Assembly: GCA_037501455.1 (NCBI GenBank)
Contig: CM074860.1
Span: 43,038,501 to 43,102,500 of the forward strand
DNA from: Lantana camara
Lineage: Eukaryota; Streptophyta; Magnoliopsida; Lamiales; Verbenaceae
Direction: 5' to 3'
DNA: 64,000 nt
A program made the translations under genes and the position numbers. Positions within the stretch are counted from its first letter, which is position 1. Each line of letters opens with the position of its first letter. The notes under the pieces are model-generated. The model saw only the letters and a list, made by a program, of their open reading frames with translations. It searched no databases and was not told where the DNA came from. Of this stretch, positions 22,529-34,612 are shown one piece after another.

Positions 22529-22642
22529 GTTTAGCTATCACCGATTGTGTATAGATGCTCCCATGTTTATTTTCTTACCAATCAGAATTTGTAGCAGATG
22601 GAAAAAAGGGAGCATCTATACACAGATCGGTGAGAGCTAAAC
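22529..22642. repeat. Hairpin 2, well-paired inverted repeat
   Basis: Left arm GTTTAGCTATCACCGATTGT and on to 22563; right arm from 22608 (GGGAGCATCTATACACAGAT) to 22642. The arms pair over about 35 bp with only a few mismatches, loop about 44 bases. The pairing is good enough for a small-RNA precursor, but that is unproven. Confidence 0.7.
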
Positions 22643-22831
22643 TAATACATGGATGATTTAGCATAAGAGATCTGTAGAAGTGGAGGAATATAAAGGAGAT
22701 CTGTAAAGATAAAGAAGGGTGAATATACTCTTGTTTATTGGTGAATATAAAGGAGATCTGTAATCACATCACTTTGGATAATGGGGGAATTAAATGCCGG
22801 GAGCTGGAGAGTCACGCCCTGGCAGACTAAA

Positions 22832-24311
22832 AGAAAGGTTAAAAATGCGTAATTAGCGTTTGGGTTTGTCCAGTGAAAGGGTAAAACAATGCATAATTGA
22901 AGTTTGGGTTCGTCCAGTGAAAGGGTAAGAATGCGTAATTGGAGGTTGGGTTTGTCCAGTGAAAAGGTAAAAAAAAGCGTAATTGGAGGTTGGGTTTTGT
23001 CAAGTGAAAGGTTAAAAATGCGTAATTGAAGTTTGGGTTTGTCCAGTGAAAGGGTAAGAATGCGTAATTGGAGGTTGGGTTTGTCCAGTGAAAAGGTTAA
23101 AAATGCGTAATTGAAGGTTGGGTTTGTCCAGTGAAAGGGTAAGAATGCGTAATTGAAGTTTGGTTTTGTCCAGTGAAAGGTTAAAAATGCGTAATTAGAG
23201 GTTGTTTTTGTCCAGTGAAAGGTTAAAAATGTGTAATTGAAGGTTGGGTTCGTCCAGTGAAAGGGTAAGAATACGTAATTGAAGTTTGGGTTTGTCCAGT
23301 GAAAGGTTAAAAAAATGCGTAATTGAAGTTTGGTTTTGTCAAGTGAAAGGTAAAAAACGTGTAATTGAAGTTTGGGTTTGTCCAGTGAAAGGGTAAGAAT
23401 GCGTAATTGGAGGTTGGGTTTGTCCAGTGAAAAGGTTAAAAATGCGTAATTGGAGGTTGGGTTTGTCCAGTGAAAGGTTAAAAATGCATAATTGAAGGTT
23501 AGGTTTGTCCAGTGAAAGGGTAAGAATGCGTAATTGGAGGTTGGGTTTGTCCAGTGAAAGGTTAAAAATGTGTAATTGAAGGTTGGGTTTGTCCAGTGAA
23601 AGGGTAAGAATGCTTAATTGAAGTTTGGGTTTGTCCAGAAAGATTAAAAAAAATGCTTAATTGAAGTTTGGTTTTGTCAAGTGAAAGGTTAAAAATGCGT
23701 AATTGAAGTTTGGGTTTGTCCAGTGAAAGGGTAAGAATGCGTAATTGGAGGTTGGGTTTGTCCAGTGAAAATGTTAAAAATGTGTACTTGGAGGTTGGGT
23801 TTGTCTAGTGAAAGTTTAAAAATGCGTAATTGAAGGTTGGGTTTGTCCAGTGATAGGGTAAGAATGCATAATTGAAGTTTGGTTTTGTCCAGTGAAAGGT
23901 TAAAAATGCGTAATTAAAGGTTGGGTTTGTCCAGTGAAAGGATAAGAATGCGTAATTAAAGTTTGGGTTTGTCCAGTGAAAGGTTAAAAAAAAAGCGTAA
24001 TTGAAGTTTGGTTTTGTCAAGTGAAAGGTTAAAAATGCGTAATTGAAGTTTGGGTTTGTCCAGTGAAAGGGTAAGAATGTGTAATTGGAGGTTGGGTTTG
24101 TCCAGTGAAAGGTTAAAAATGCGTAATTGAAGTTTGGTTTTGTCCAGTGAAAGGTTAAAAATGCGTAATTGGAGGTTGCTTTTGTCCACTGAAAGGTTAA
24201 AAATGTGTAATTGAAGGTTGGGTTCGTCCAGTGAAAGGTTAAAAAAATGTGTAATTGGAGGTTGGGTTTTGTCAAGTGAAAGGTTAAAAATGCGTAATTG
24301 AAGTTTGGTTT
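22832..24311. repeat. 42-bp minisatellite, left arm, first part
   Basis: Roughly 35 units of 41-44 bp. The core words are GGGTTTGTCCAGTGAAAGG, TAAAAATGCGTAATTG and GGTAAGAATGCGTAATTG, alternating with GAAGTTTGG or GAGGTTGGG. The solo LTR interrupts it at 24312, and it continues in register at 39085. Because the unit is near 42 bp it leaves open frames encoding 14-residue repeats; these are not taken as genes. Confidence 0.9.
24307..24311. repeat. Target-site duplication of the solo LTR, left copy
   Basis: GGTTT; the right copy is at 39080-39084. Removing the LTR and one copy restores an ordinary minisatellite unit, which confirms the insertion point. Confidence 0.9.
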
Positions 24312-27238
24312 TATGACGCCCCGTGTCTCCGAATCACGATCCAATGACATTCTCGGGTAAGTTTTCACACTTGTATGATTTAATCGGAATTTAATTTGAT
24401 ATGTGATTATTCGGATTATTTGATGACTATTTGCTAATTTAATTTATTTCTTACGTATGTGGCTTGGATTGCTTAATTCAATTTAATTCGAATTTATTTC
24501 TACGAAATAATTACTAAAAATAGAGTTTAAATTTATTATGTTATGTAACGTGCCTAATTCGAATTTATTCGTAATCTTTGAGAATTAATTGCCGATTATA
24601 TGGTTTTGGAGTATCGTTAATTTGTAAGAAAGATTTTTCTAAAATTAAATTAAATTAAGCTCTAATTGGTAAAATTATTTCCCAATTGAAATTGTAAAAT
24701 TAATTCGGGATTTGTATGTTTAATTGAGTCTTTACTAGAATTATTTTACGATTAATTGAACGCGTGTTTTATTTCTCTACGCGATAAAACAATCTGGTTT
24801 GTATATAGCATGTATCTAGACACATTTCTTGTAATTTTCTCCCACACACTATCTCTCCTCTCTCTCTCTCTCGGTTGAACACGAGACAAAACGCCCATTT
24901 CTCAAATTTCAACTTCTTCGATTCTTCACCAAATTGGACATACAAATAGTCGAAATCAAAGTACTCGAACAAAGAACACAACCTTATGCTCGGAATCGAA
25001 ATCCGGCAAGAAACGAGAGAAAACGGAGCTCCGAAAGCTGTTGATTTTCGTCACTTTTATAGCAGCTTTCCGGCGACCACCGGCAACGGAATCCGTCGAA
25101 CTAGTAGTGTATCTTCATCACCTCGACGAGACCTATCAATCCTTGGTGGTGGTTCACGGCGAAAACCGCCGACGGCGGAGCTACGGCGGAGGCGCAGCAG
25201 CGCGCGGTGGCGCGACCTGCACAGGTGGCGGGATGGCCATTCCGACCATCCTCCGGCAACGTAACCTTGGGGGAAATGTTCAGGACCATGAACTGAGTAT
25301 AATGGTGTTAAACTCGGCCTCTGAAACGGCCGAAAAAGGAGCAGCAGCGGCGGAGCTAGGCGGCACGCGGCTGTGCATGGTGGTGGCCGATTCCGACGAG
25401 ATTCTCCGTAACTATCATATGCATTTCGAAGAGCTCGACATGGGTAAGCCATTGCTTTTTACGGTTTCGAATTTCGTTTAGCGGTTTAGGAGAAATCGTG
25501 ATTTGAAGTTTTCTAGGTTTCGTATTCTTAGATCTGAAATTGGGGACAATCGGCTTGGAATTTTCAGAAATTGATTGGAGATTCGAAACGAGCATGAGGA
25601 ATATATACGGGGACTTATTTTTCGGGATTTTTCCGGAAACCTTCGGCGGCGGCCCAAAGGCGGCCGGCGGCTTTTCCGGCGGCTACAGTAGCGGCGCTTC
25701 GACGGCCTTCTGACAGAACGTCCGGCTCGATGCGGTGAGTTTAACGCCATCTTCCGTTCGTCGTTTGGATACTCGGTTAATTTGTTATGATTTATTTGGT
25801 GTTTCTTGAATTGTTGGAATTGTCGTTTATATGTCGTTTTAATTGCTTTTCGTGCCGGTATGACTTCGTTGAGCTAGAATATGATTGTATAAATGTTGAT
25901 GGGTATATTTGATAATTGATATGAGTGCGGTTGCCCTCTCTGAAAGGTTGTTATGCTCGTTTTGTGCCGAATGTATAAGAATTGACAATCTTTAATATAC
26001 GAATTCTTCCTAAACTGCGGTTGTATGTAAATAGCTTCCATTTTATGTTGGTGGATGTTCAATGACGATTATTATGCTTACAAATAATTAGTCCTTACTT
26101 GTGTAAATTGTATTAATGCTCAAACAGGACAAATTATGCTATAAAATTATAGTATTTCGTATTCTTGAACTTATTGGAAGCATGTTTGTATGTCTTGTTG
26201 GAACTATGTTGATTCTTGAAGTTGGTACTTAGTTGCTATGGGAATTATGTGAAATTGCTTCATGGGATACGTATATATATATATTTTTATTATATGAAGT
26301 CTTGTTGGAATGTTGAAATTAGGACTCACACTTTAATAGACGAAATGATGCCGGTTTATTTATTTGAATAATATGCATAAGTCTTGAATTCTTGCTTGCC
26401 TACTTGATAATGGGATGTATGTGTAATTTTGCTAGAAACCATAAAAGGGTATTCATGTTATGACCTTGAAACTAGAAGAATAACATAGGGGATGTTTGTG
26501 TAATTTTCCTAAACCTTTATGAATTGCTTAGGGGATGTTTGTGTAATTTCCATGAAACTATGAATTATACTATGATTGAGCTCGTATGCCAAATCATGTT
26601 ATGAATTCGTAAAGTATGATACAAATGAATTGAGAATATGCCGTTAAGCTTAAAAGCATGACTTTATGTGATTAAATATATGCCTTATTCATATTGAGCA
26701 TGACGTATGAATGTAATAACGTTGCATAAACTATCCATGACTAAGATTATGACCTCTTATGCTAAATATTCGAATTAATTAACAAAGTATGACTTGTATC
26801 TTCTATGTTTAGGATCTACGAACTTCATACACGTTTAAATGACCGAATTGTTCTCATTTATGCATTTCACTTGAGATATGAACTTAGTAATTTGAATAAA
26901 TGATCTTTGTTGGAGCTTGATGGATTTGTAGGATGTAATTATGCAAAATGTGATATTATTCTTGTTAATTGTAATCTTATGAACTTGAGACATACTTTAT
27001 ATTATGCTTGGAACTTTTATTTTGTGTTGGAGCAGATGGCCCCAAACGGTCGTTTCATCTTTCGACTAAAACCCCAAACGGCCATGTGGAAGCCTACTGT
27101 CCTATACCGAGAAGCCTTAAACGCCCGTTTCATAATTGAACTTAAAAGCCAAACGGCCGTGTGAATATTCTCGGGTTGAATTCTTGTGCCTTATGTTTCT
27201 TGACCGTTTTGCCTTGTTTTTACTTCCAATATACTTCC
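24312..27238 (+). repeat. Solo LTR, left part
   Basis: AT-rich lead, a CT-rich tract (24855-24873), then a GC-rich block (25060-25740) with CGGCGG words. Plus-strand ORFs there (24986-25264, 25041-25481) overlap in two frames and have no recognised domain. A donor-like GGTGAGTTT lies at about 25735. Palindromes of AAACGGCCGTTT type lie at 27038-27165, just before C2. Confidence 0.8.
24986..25481 (+). other. GC-rich ORF block in the solo LTR
   Basis: Two overlapping plus-strand frames (92 and 146 codons) and minus-strand frames are open together, the mark of GC-rich composition and not of a single gene. The proteins are Arg/Gly/Ala-rich without a known domain. The block follows a CT-rich tract and precedes a donor-like site, so it may be transcribed leader. 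Confidence 0.3.
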
Positions 27239-29893
27239 TGTAGCACCCACACGTAGGGCCACATCCCCCGCACCATAATCCGAACCTGAATACGAAATGG
27301 AATGTCCGCACCCGAATCCGAATCATAGCGAACGGGAGACCAAACACGCACTCTAGGCTAGGCGGAGCTAAACAACACAGGATCAGAGTACGCGGAAGCG
27401 AATAAATAAAAGTAACAAGCAAAATCATCACATATATATATATATAGGTACCAACACACACCTATCCATATAGTATTTACGTATAAGTACCAACACATCC
27501 TGTACAAAAGCCATCCCGGCTCGAACAAAAATAGTGTATAAGTATATACAAATCATAACTATACAACTACAAAATAATAAAGTGCAGGTATGTAAATGCA
27601 CCTAACGAGACCTAGACCGACAAGTGTAACAGACGACACACTTCTCCGCCTAGCTCACGCTCCCAAAACCTGCAACTAAAAGAGTAAACGAGGAGTCAGT
27701 CAACTGACTGAGTGAGGGGGCTAACGCACACCCACACCCTACATATATATAGAGCAGAGCACAAAGCAAAGGGCGAAATGATGAACCGGAATAGGTTTTA
27801 CAAACTAAAACTTTCCAAAACAAATACATATACTTTAAAACATTTCATAAACACTATCCCGATTCATACTTCTCAAACATACATAACAAAACATAATGCT
27901 CGGCGAGAACGAGCTTCCAACCTTTACTCCTCAGAACAAACAAAACAGAAATCATACATATCAACCTCTACACCAATGATGGAAGAGCCACCGGCGGCCC
28001 TAACCATCCAGACATATACAGACTCACGAGGGGTAGCGAACCCACATCGTGCCCTCCCCGGTTTTTACGCCGAAGGCATCGAAATATCACACCTTCCCAA
28101 ACTCCCAGGGGTCGCGTGTGATATATCGGATGGAGACTACGCACAGGCCGAACCTCGACGGCCCGAACCGTCCCGAGGGTTCCTTACCCGTAGCTCCTTG
28201 GATCCACACATACAAATCATATCATAACAAATGCCAAATCTTTCATGGCAATCTCGCTAGCAGAATTGTAAAGCCTTTTCCAAAACATAGCTTACATAAG
28301 CTTATTTAATATCTTTTCCCAAAACAAAGTTGTTCACAAGATCATAAACATATTCTAATCAACACGTACATATCTATATATATAATATATAGTCACATGC
28401 ACGGCTTGAAAACATCACATAAGGCTTTAGGTCGCTTAGCTAATAAAATTCCTAACCTCACCTTGTGCGTGACCAAAATATGAGCAGACGTGAACAACCT
28501 ATGCCTCGGGCTCGTCAACTGGAACCTCCTCTGAAAAGAAAACACGAAAGCCCAAGACTTAGACTCTATATGAACCAAAGAAGACGCTCGGCAAAATGCA
28601 TGATTCATGTTCATAGATAAAATGTCACAATTAAATCATAGAATTCACAAATCATAGCATAACATATTTATTTACAATCTATTATGCAAAACAATCAAAT
28701 TATAACAATTAATATGCAAAAGAAAAGCATTTAAAATCATACAAATGCATAAACAAGGCAAAGAGAAAAAGTGGCAAAATCCACCCCCATGGATTTTTCC
28801 AAAGGGAAAAATCCACCCTAGCGGATTTTTCCAGAGCTACTGCCTCAAATCCACCCCCGTGGATTTTTCCAAAGGGAAAAATCCACCCTCGCGGATTTGA
28901 CCCAGTAGAAGGGTTCCGGCCATGGGAACGGCCGTTCCCGTTCCCAGTACAAACTGGGAACGGTCGTTCCCATTCTCGGCATGAACAGTATTTGGCCTGG
29001 GAACGGTCGTTCCCAGTTTGAAACTGGGCGGGAACGGCCGTTCCGGCCTGGTTCGAAAAGCTGGAGCAGAAAATTTTTACAGAAACAGGGGAGCTCCATT
29101 TTGGTACCAAAAATGGCCAAAATCCAACCCTTAAAATTGCCACAACTTCTCAAAATGCACAAACAATTCAAATAAATCATGCTTGACATATAAACACTCA
29201 AATAACTCAAGAAAACGGAATTAAAAGGCATGATCAAGGGAATGCAATATTCAAGCAAAAATCATGATCATTCATAAATGCTCAACCAACCAAAGATTAA
29301 ATGCAATAAAGACAACATATACAACCTATATAACTCATAAATGAAGCTAGGGATCAATTACAACAAGCAAAGAGCAAGTAATCTCATTTTTCATTAAACC
29401 CTTACTATTCACGTAGGGAAGCAAAGGCATATAAAACTCACTCCAAACTCAGAAATTAAACCATATAAATGACGAGCACGACGAGGGGATTCCGAAACAT
29501 ACCTAAGTTCGAGAAAAGACGAAGAAACGAGAGAGATATTGGCTTGGGAAGTTGGATGATCAACTTGAGGGTTTGGCTTCCTTGCTTGGACAAGAGCTGC
29601 TGCTTTTGAACGTAAAATGAAGAGAAAAGGAAGAATGGTTCAGCCTTTAAGGGCTGGACCGGTTCGGTTCACGGGTTCGGTTCAAGGTGTACTGGTTCAA
29701 GTTGGTTCAGTTCAACAAATACAGGTTCAAATAAGGCCAACTCAAATTAAAACGAATAAATCACATGCAACATTAATTCACATAATTCATATAAGTTCAA
29801 ATAATTCAAAATAGTCCTATACAAATAATCTAAAACGCAAATAATATTAAATCACATAATTTACCTGTACCGACTGTGAGTCGGGGTGTTACA
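27239..29893 (-). repeat. C2 3' LTR (2655 bp)
   Basis: In plus orientation TGTAGCACCC to GGGTGTTACA. It contains the inverted pair GCTAGGCGGAG (27357-27367) / CTCCGCCTAGC (27644-27654), GCGGAAGC between them (27392-27399), an ATATCACAC / GTGTGATAT hairpin near 28084-28125, and palindromes GGGAACGGCCGTTCCC (28923-29048). It is 70 bp longer than the other LTR because an AAAATCCACC-type unit near 28790-28890 is duplicated. Confidence 0.95.
28923..29048. repeat. GGGAACGGYCGTTCCC palindrome cluster of C2
   Basis: Four copies of a 16-bp palindrome (GGGAACGGCCGTTCCC or with GGTCG) in about 125 bp, some joined by CAGTTTGAAACTGG or CAGTACAAACTGG, themselves inverted pairs. The 5' LTR copy is at about 36227-36348. 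Confidence 0.9.
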
Positions 29894-32800
29894 ACCTCCC
29901 CCCCTTCGGAGAACCTGGTCCCCAGGTTAACTGTCTGACCTGAGAACAACTCTGGGTACAACTGTCTCATCTTCTCCTCAGTCTCCCAAGTAGACTCTTC
30001 AGATTTCTGATCTTTCCAAAGAACTCGGACCAAGGGAATCTGTTTATTCCTCAACACTTGTATCTTCCGGTCTTGAATCTCAACCGGGTGCCTTACTATT
30101 GTCAAATCCGTCTCAAGTTGTACCTCTTCAACAGGGAGAATAGTTGATTCCTCGGGATAAAATTTCCTGAGCTGCGAGACGTGAAACACATTATGTATCC
30201 CGGTCAGTCTCGGCGGTAGGTCCAACCTATACGCCACTTCTCCAACTCTCTCAAGGATTTCAAAAGGTCCAAGGTATCTAGGGTTAAGCTTCCCACCTCG
30301 ACCTATTCGAGAAAATCCCTTCCTCGGAGATGCTTTCAAGAACACCTTATCTCCGACTTCAAACTCAAGAGGCCTTCTCCTCTTATCCGCATAGCTCTTC
30401 TGACGGTCCTGAGCTGCCTTCATTCTCTGCTGAATCAACTTAACCTTAGCAGTGGTTTTATCCAATCTCTCTCGAGGTGTTGCTCTTTCAAGCTTATTCT
30501 CCTCGGTCCACCGCCAATCTTCTATATCCCAAAATAGAGGCGATCTACACTTCCTTCCATATAGTGCCTCATAGGGAGCCATACCAATAGAGGTCTGAAA
30601 ACTGTTGTTATAGGCAAACTCAACCAGAGCTAAATGCTTATCCCACTTTTCCTTGAAATCCAAAGCACACGCTCGTAATAAATCCTCCAAATACTTAATC
30701 AGTCTCTCTGACTGTCCATCTGTCTGAGGATGAAAAGCGGTGCTGAAATTAAGCCTCGTACCCAACCTACTCTGAAGATCCTGCCAAAACTTAGCTGTGA
30801 ACCTCGGATCACGATCTGAGACAATGCTAGCAGGCGCCCCATGAAGTCTCACAATCTCATTACAATACAATTCGGCCAACTTCGGAGTCTTATAAGACAT
30901 CTTCACCTTGAGAAAATGAGCAGACTTGGTCAATCGGTCGACTATCACCCAAATTCCATCATAACCTCCTCTTGATCTTGGCAAGCCGGACACGAAGTCC
31001 ATAGTCACTTGCTCCCACTTCCATTCAGGAATCGGAAGTGGTTGGAGAGTTCCTCCCGGTTTCTGGTGTTCTGCCTTCACCACTTGACACGTGAGACACC
31101 GCTTCACAAAGTTCGCGACATCTCTCTTCATGCCATTCCACCAGAAGTATTCCTTCAAATCTCGGTACATCTTCGTACCACCGGGGTGAATGGAATATCC
31201 CGAACGGTGTCCTTCCTCAAGTATTAACCTCTTGAGGTCTTCTGGGACACAAACCCTGGTCTTGAACCTGAACAAACCGGAATCATCAAACCCAAACTTC
31301 GTCTCGGGGTCTATCCTAGACCGAACCACTAATCTCTGAATCTCTGTATCCGAAGCCTGAGAATCCAACAACCTCTGTTTCAAATCCGGCTGAACTGTGA
31401 TGTTAGCTAACCGAGCCACTGAAACCAAAACTGTCGAATCCTGTCCTGAAGACCCTGCACTCAAACCTGAAACACTTGCTTTTCTGCTCAAAGCATCTGC
31501 TACAACATTCGCCTTGCCCGGATGATACTGAATCGTGCAGTCATAATCCTCTAAGAATTCCATCCAACGCCTCTGTCTATTATTCAGTTCCTTCTGAGTG
31601 AAAAGATACATGAGGCTCTTATGATCCGTGAATATCTCGAAAGTCATCCCATAGAGGTAATGACGCCACTTCCTCAAAGCAAATACAACCGCTGCAAGCT
31701 CGAGATCATGAGTGGGGTAGTTCTTCTCGTGTTCCTTCAACTTTCTAGAAGCATAGGCCAGCACTCGGCCATTTTGCATCAATACACATCCGAGTCCTTC
31801 CTTAGAAGCATCTGCAAAAACCGAATAGCCCTCGGATCCCTCGGGTAGGGTAAGAACTGGTGCTGAAGTTAATCTTTCCTTCAAAGCTTGGAAACTTCTC
31901 TCGCACCCATCATCCCACTCATACTTCACCTCCTTTTTGGTTAATCGAGTCAACGGGCAAGCAATCTTGGAGAAATCCTTTACAAATCTCCTATAGTAAC
32001 CCGCTAACCCGAGAAAACTTCTTATCTCGGAGGCATTCTTCGGTCTTTCCCACTGAACCACAGTCTCAATCTTAGAAGGATCAACTTCAACCCCCTCACC
32101 TGAAATTATGTGACCCAGAAAAGACACTCTGTCGAGCCAGAACTCGCACTTGCTAAACTTGGCATAAAGCTTGTGCTCTCTAAGGATCTCCAACACAATC
32201 CTGAGATGCGTTGCGTGCTCTTCTGCAGACTTAGAATACACCAAGATGTCGTCTATGAAAATGACCACAAACTTGTCAAGATACTGTCTAAACACTCGGT
32301 GCATCATATCCATGAACACGGCTGGAGCATTAGTTAACCCAAACGGCATCACTACAAACTCGAAGTGTCCATAACGGGTATTGAACGCAGTCTTAGAGAT
32401 ATCCTCTTCCCGGATACGAAGTTGGTAATACCCTTGCCTCAAATCTAACTTAGAGTACACCTGCGACCCTTGCAAGATGTCAAACAACTCTTCGATATGA
32501 GGTAAAGGATACTTATTCTTCACTGTCATCCGGTTCAACTCGCGGTAGTCTATACACATCCTCAAAGTCCCATCCTTCTTCTTCACAAATAACACGGGAG
32601 CACCCCACGGGGATGTACTCGGACGGATGTAACCACAAGTCAAAAGCTCATCCAGCTGAGTTTTCAACTCCTTCAACTCAGCAGGAGCCATCCGATACGG
32701 TGTCTTAGAGAAAGGCTCAGCTCCAGGATAAAGGTCGACTACAAACTCGATGTCCCTATCAGGTGGCAAAGAACCCAAATTCTCAGGGAAAACATCGGGA

Positions 32801-33447
32801 AACTCACTCACGACCTCTGTCTCCTCGAGTTTGGCCTGATCCTTCGGTTTATTCAGAAGGTAAGCCACAAAACCTGTCGCGCCGTCCCGGAGGAGCTTAC
32901 TTGCTTCCATAAAAGACACAAACGGGCTGGACTTCAACCTCTCACCCGTAAAGACCACTGTCCCCAACAAAACCTTCTTCTCATGACAATCCAACTGAGC
33001 TCGATATCTGAAGAGAAAATCCATACCAAGAATAACCTCATACTTCTTCAACGGTAGAACTATCAAGTATGCAGGAAAAACTCGGCCCTCAAACACCACC
33101 GGACACTCCCTGAACACCCTGTCAGCTTCCACAGATCCTCCCAAAGGAGTATTCACCACATACACATGCGCAGATAATTCATCAAGTAAAGGCAAAGAAG
33201 CAACAATATCCCGGGAAATAAATGAATGCGTAGCCCCGGGATCAAATAATGCATGTAGTGATATGCCATGAATGTTTATTGTACCTTCTATCACGGCGTT
33301 CGGGTCGACATCAGCAGCTTCCTCCTCTCCCTCCAGAGCAAACACGCGAGCCTGCACAACCGGCCTCCTATTCGGGCAAGCATCAATCAAGTGATCAGAA
33401 GACCCACACGCGTAGCATTTACCCTGAAGCTTCCAACACCTCTCCAC
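29830..33447 (-). CDS. C2 pol polyprotein: protease, RT, RNase H, integrase, chromodomain
   Basis: 1205 codons open from a GTG; the coding frame extends upstream to about 33565 through a first zinc knuckle ([13 protein letters not shown]). In order: second knuckle [14 protein letters not shown] (11-24); aspartic protease DPGAT (Asp69); RT about 230-450 with FIDD at 397-400; RNase H with Asp546, Glu583, Asp608 and Asp651; integrase HHCC His747, His754, Cys784, Cys787, and DD35E Asp817, Asp878, Glu914; GPF motif near 1060; chromodomain-like tail about 1122-1169 (Tekay type, typically aiding heterochromatin targeting). The last 64 bases lie inside the 3' LTR. The frame is open throughout, so the protein could be made if the gag-pol break is bridged. 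Confidence 0.95.
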   Translation of the reverse strand: MERCWKLQGKCYACGSSDHLIDACPNRRPVVQARVFALEGEEEAADVDPNAVIEGTINIHGISLHALFDPGATHSFISRDIVASLPLLDELSAHVYVVNTPLGGSVEADRVFRECPVVFEGRVFPAYLIVLPLKKYEVILGMDFLFRYRAQLDCHEKKVLLGTVVFTGERLKSSPFVSFMEASKLLRDGATGFVAYLLNKPKDQAKLEETEVVSEFPDVFPENLGSLPPDRDIEFVVDLYPGAEPFSKTPYRMAPAELKELKTQLDELLTCGYIRPSTSPWGAPVLFVKKKDGTLRMCIDYRELNRMTVKNKYPLPHIEELFDILQGSQVYSKLDLRQGYYQLRIREEDISKTAFNTRYGHFEFVVMPFGLTNAPAVFMDMMHRVFRQYLDKFVVIFIDDILVYSKSAEEHATHLRIVLEILREHKLYAKFSKCEFWLDRVSFLGHIISGEGVEVDPSKIETVVQWERPKNASEIRSFLGLAGYYRRFVKDFSKIACPLTRLTKKEVKYEWDDGCERSFQALKERLTSAPVLTLPEGSEGYSVFADASKEGLGCVLMQNGRVLAYASRKLKEHEKNYPTHDLELAAVVFALRKWRHYLYGMTFEIFTDHKSLMYLFTQKELNNRQRRWMEFLEDYDCTIQYHPGKANVVADALSRKASVSGLSAGSSGQDSTVLVSVARLANITVQPDLKQRLLDSQASDTEIQRLVVRSRIDPETKFGFDDSGLFRFKTRVCVPEDLKRLILEEGHRSGYSIHPGGTKMYRDLKEYFWWNGMKRDVANFVKRCLTCQVVKAEHQKPGGTLQPLPIPEWKWEQVTMDFVSGLPRSRGGYDGIWVIVDRLTKSAHFLKVKMSYKTPKLAELYCNEIVRLHGAPASIVSDRDPRFTAKFWQDLQSRLGTRLNFSTAFHPQTDGQSERLIKYLEDLLRACALDFKEKWDKHLALVEFAYNNSFQTSIGMAPYEALYGRKCRSPLFWDIEDWRWTEENKLERATPRERLDKTTAKVKLIQQRMKAAQDRQKSYADKRRRPLEFEVGDKVFLKASPRKGFSRIGRGGKLNPRYLGPFEILERVGEVAYRLDLPPRLTGIHNVFHVSQLRKFYPEESTILPVEEVQLETDLTIVRHPVEIQDRKIQVLRNKQIPLVRVLWKDQKSEESTWETEEKMRQLYPELFSGQTVNLGTRFSEGGEVVTPRLTVGTGKLCDLILFAF
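29894..29906 (-). other. Polypurine tract of C2
   Basis: On the minus strand GGGGGGGAGGT directly before TGTAACACCCC. Confidence 0.85.
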
Positions 33448-33557
33448 CGGATGTCTCCCCTGACAATAAGAACAAACAGGTGGTCCCTGAGCTGGAGCCG
33501 GTCGAACTGGAGCAACAGGAGGTACTACGGGACCGGTAATACGGGGCTTTTTGTTCC

Positions 33558-34373
33558 CTAAACCCTGGGGACGAAAGCCGGTGGGACAGGAGCTCGTGGA
33601 GCATAAGAAATGGGCCTCTTACCCAATCCAGAACCTGATCCCGATCCTCGAGTCGAAGAGAAAGGCGGAGGCTTCAACCGAGCCATTTGGGCCTCAACTT
33701 GAATTGCCCTCTTTGTAACTTTGGCCCAAGTACTCACATTAGCAGCTTGTAAAGCTTCTTGAATATCCCGGCGAAGTCCATGAAGAAACTTGCGGGTTTT
33801 ATGATCATCATGGTCGGTAATGTGAGTGGCATGAGGAGCTAGCCTCTCAAACTCCAAAATATAATCCTCCACCGTCCGGTTGCCTTGCCTCAAATTGGAG
33901 AACTCTTGGAGGCGACGTTCTTGTGCACTATGAGGGATATATTTCTCATGGAATTCCTGCACAAACGTCTCCCAGTTGAATTCCATACCCGTTCTCTCAA
34001 GCTTGGACCTCACACTCCTAAGCCAAATAGCCGCTAGCCCTTGAATAATACGCCCCGTGCAAATAGCCTTGCCCTGGGAAGTCCCCGGACAGATCTCCCA
34101 AATGCCTCGAATCTCAGATAACCACTCTTCCGCCTTGATATCATCACCTCCATACCACTTTGGAGGATTGTTGTTCCGGAAGTCCCTGTACACGGCGGAA
34201 ATATCTTGTCCTTCACCCGGATTTGCATTACCCCTTTGATTGTTTTGGAGTTGATTGAGTAGGGCTTGAACAATATTCTCCGCGTTCATAGGTGGTGGCG
34301 GAGGGGCATTCTGTGGAGCCGGTTCATTCAAATCAGGTGTCCGTTCACGATAATTATGTCTTCTTGGAGGCAT
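33558..34373 (-). CDS. C2 gag
   Basis: Starts at ATG 34371-34373 (MPPRRH, the same start words as E gag). Carries the Ty3 gag core: [52 protein letters not shown]. It forms the particle that packages element RNA. It ends early at TAG 33558-33560 within a Pro-rich linker. The zinc knuckles expected at its C-terminus are in the next frame, so a one-base loss near a C run at about 33565-33572 separates gag from pol. In E and D the same linker is open. Confidence 0.85.
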   Translation of the reverse strand: MPPRRHNYRERTPDLNEPAPQNAPPPPPMNAENIVQALLNQLQNNQRGNANPGEGQDISAVYRDFRNNNPPKWYGGDDIKAEEWLSEIRGIWEICPGTSQGKAICTGRIIQGLAAIWLRSVRSKLERTGMEFNWETFVQEFHEKYIPHSAQERRLQEFSNLRQGNRTVEDYILEFERLAPHATHITDHDDHKTRKFLHGLRRDIQEALQAANVSTWAKVTKRAIQVEAQMARLKPPPFSSTRGSGSGSGLGKRPISYAPRAPVPPAFVPRV

Positions 34374-34592
34374 CCTGAAACTCACAAATTCAAGCAATAT
34401 GGATGCATGTAAATTAGTGTATGAATATGTATACAATTTAAGAAAATAATCAAGTAATCAAGTAATCAATTAGTCAAGTAATCACATACTCGAATCATGT
34501 ATTCACACAAGCACATAATCAAAAGTCACATTGTCCTAAGCCGTACGACCTAGACAGACCCACACGACACCAGAGCCCGGTTTTGCAACCGC

Positions 34593-34604
34593 GCTCTGAT
34601 ACCA
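34593..34604 (-). other. Primer-binding site of C2
   Basis: TGGTATCAGAGC on the minus strand, 8 bases after the 5' LTR; it matches the initiator tRNA-Met 3' end. Confidence 0.95.
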
Positions 34605-34612
34605 CTTCAGGA

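Larger units (their letters stand above)
21918..22831. other. Non-coding stretch after the GRF gene
   Basis: Contains about six degenerate repeats with the words GTTAGGCCATGA and GGAATTAAA at roughly 40-50 bp spacing (22040-22280), an older variant of the downstream 42-bp minisatellite. Then come two tandem hairpins (22315-22427, 22529-22642) and a duplicated AATATAAAGGAGATCTGTAA (about 22688 and 22744). No ORF of interest. Confidence 0.6.

Noticed and set aside
22832..24311. CRISPR-like array
   Set aside because: No distinct spacers; the whole unit repeats, and the setting is plant transposon DNA.
23805..24368. 187-codon ORF with 14-residue repeats (NYAFLTFHWTKPNF type)
   Set aside because: It lies in the 42-bp minisatellite; unit length divisible by three keeps frames open. 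Frames switch where units vary in length and no gene signals are present.
27712..28227. 171-codon ORF, repeated at 35086-35601
   Set aside because: Present twice only because both C2 LTRs carry it; antisense to the element, no domain, and overlaps conserved LTR structure.
28709..29258. Minus-strand ORFs of 144 and 137 codons in the C2 LTR
   Set aside because: Overlapping frames over the palindrome cluster, no recognisable domain; the 70-bp duplication changes them in one copy.
31009..32374. Plus-strand ORFs inside C2 pol
   Set aside because: Shadow frames opposite a well-supported pol gene.
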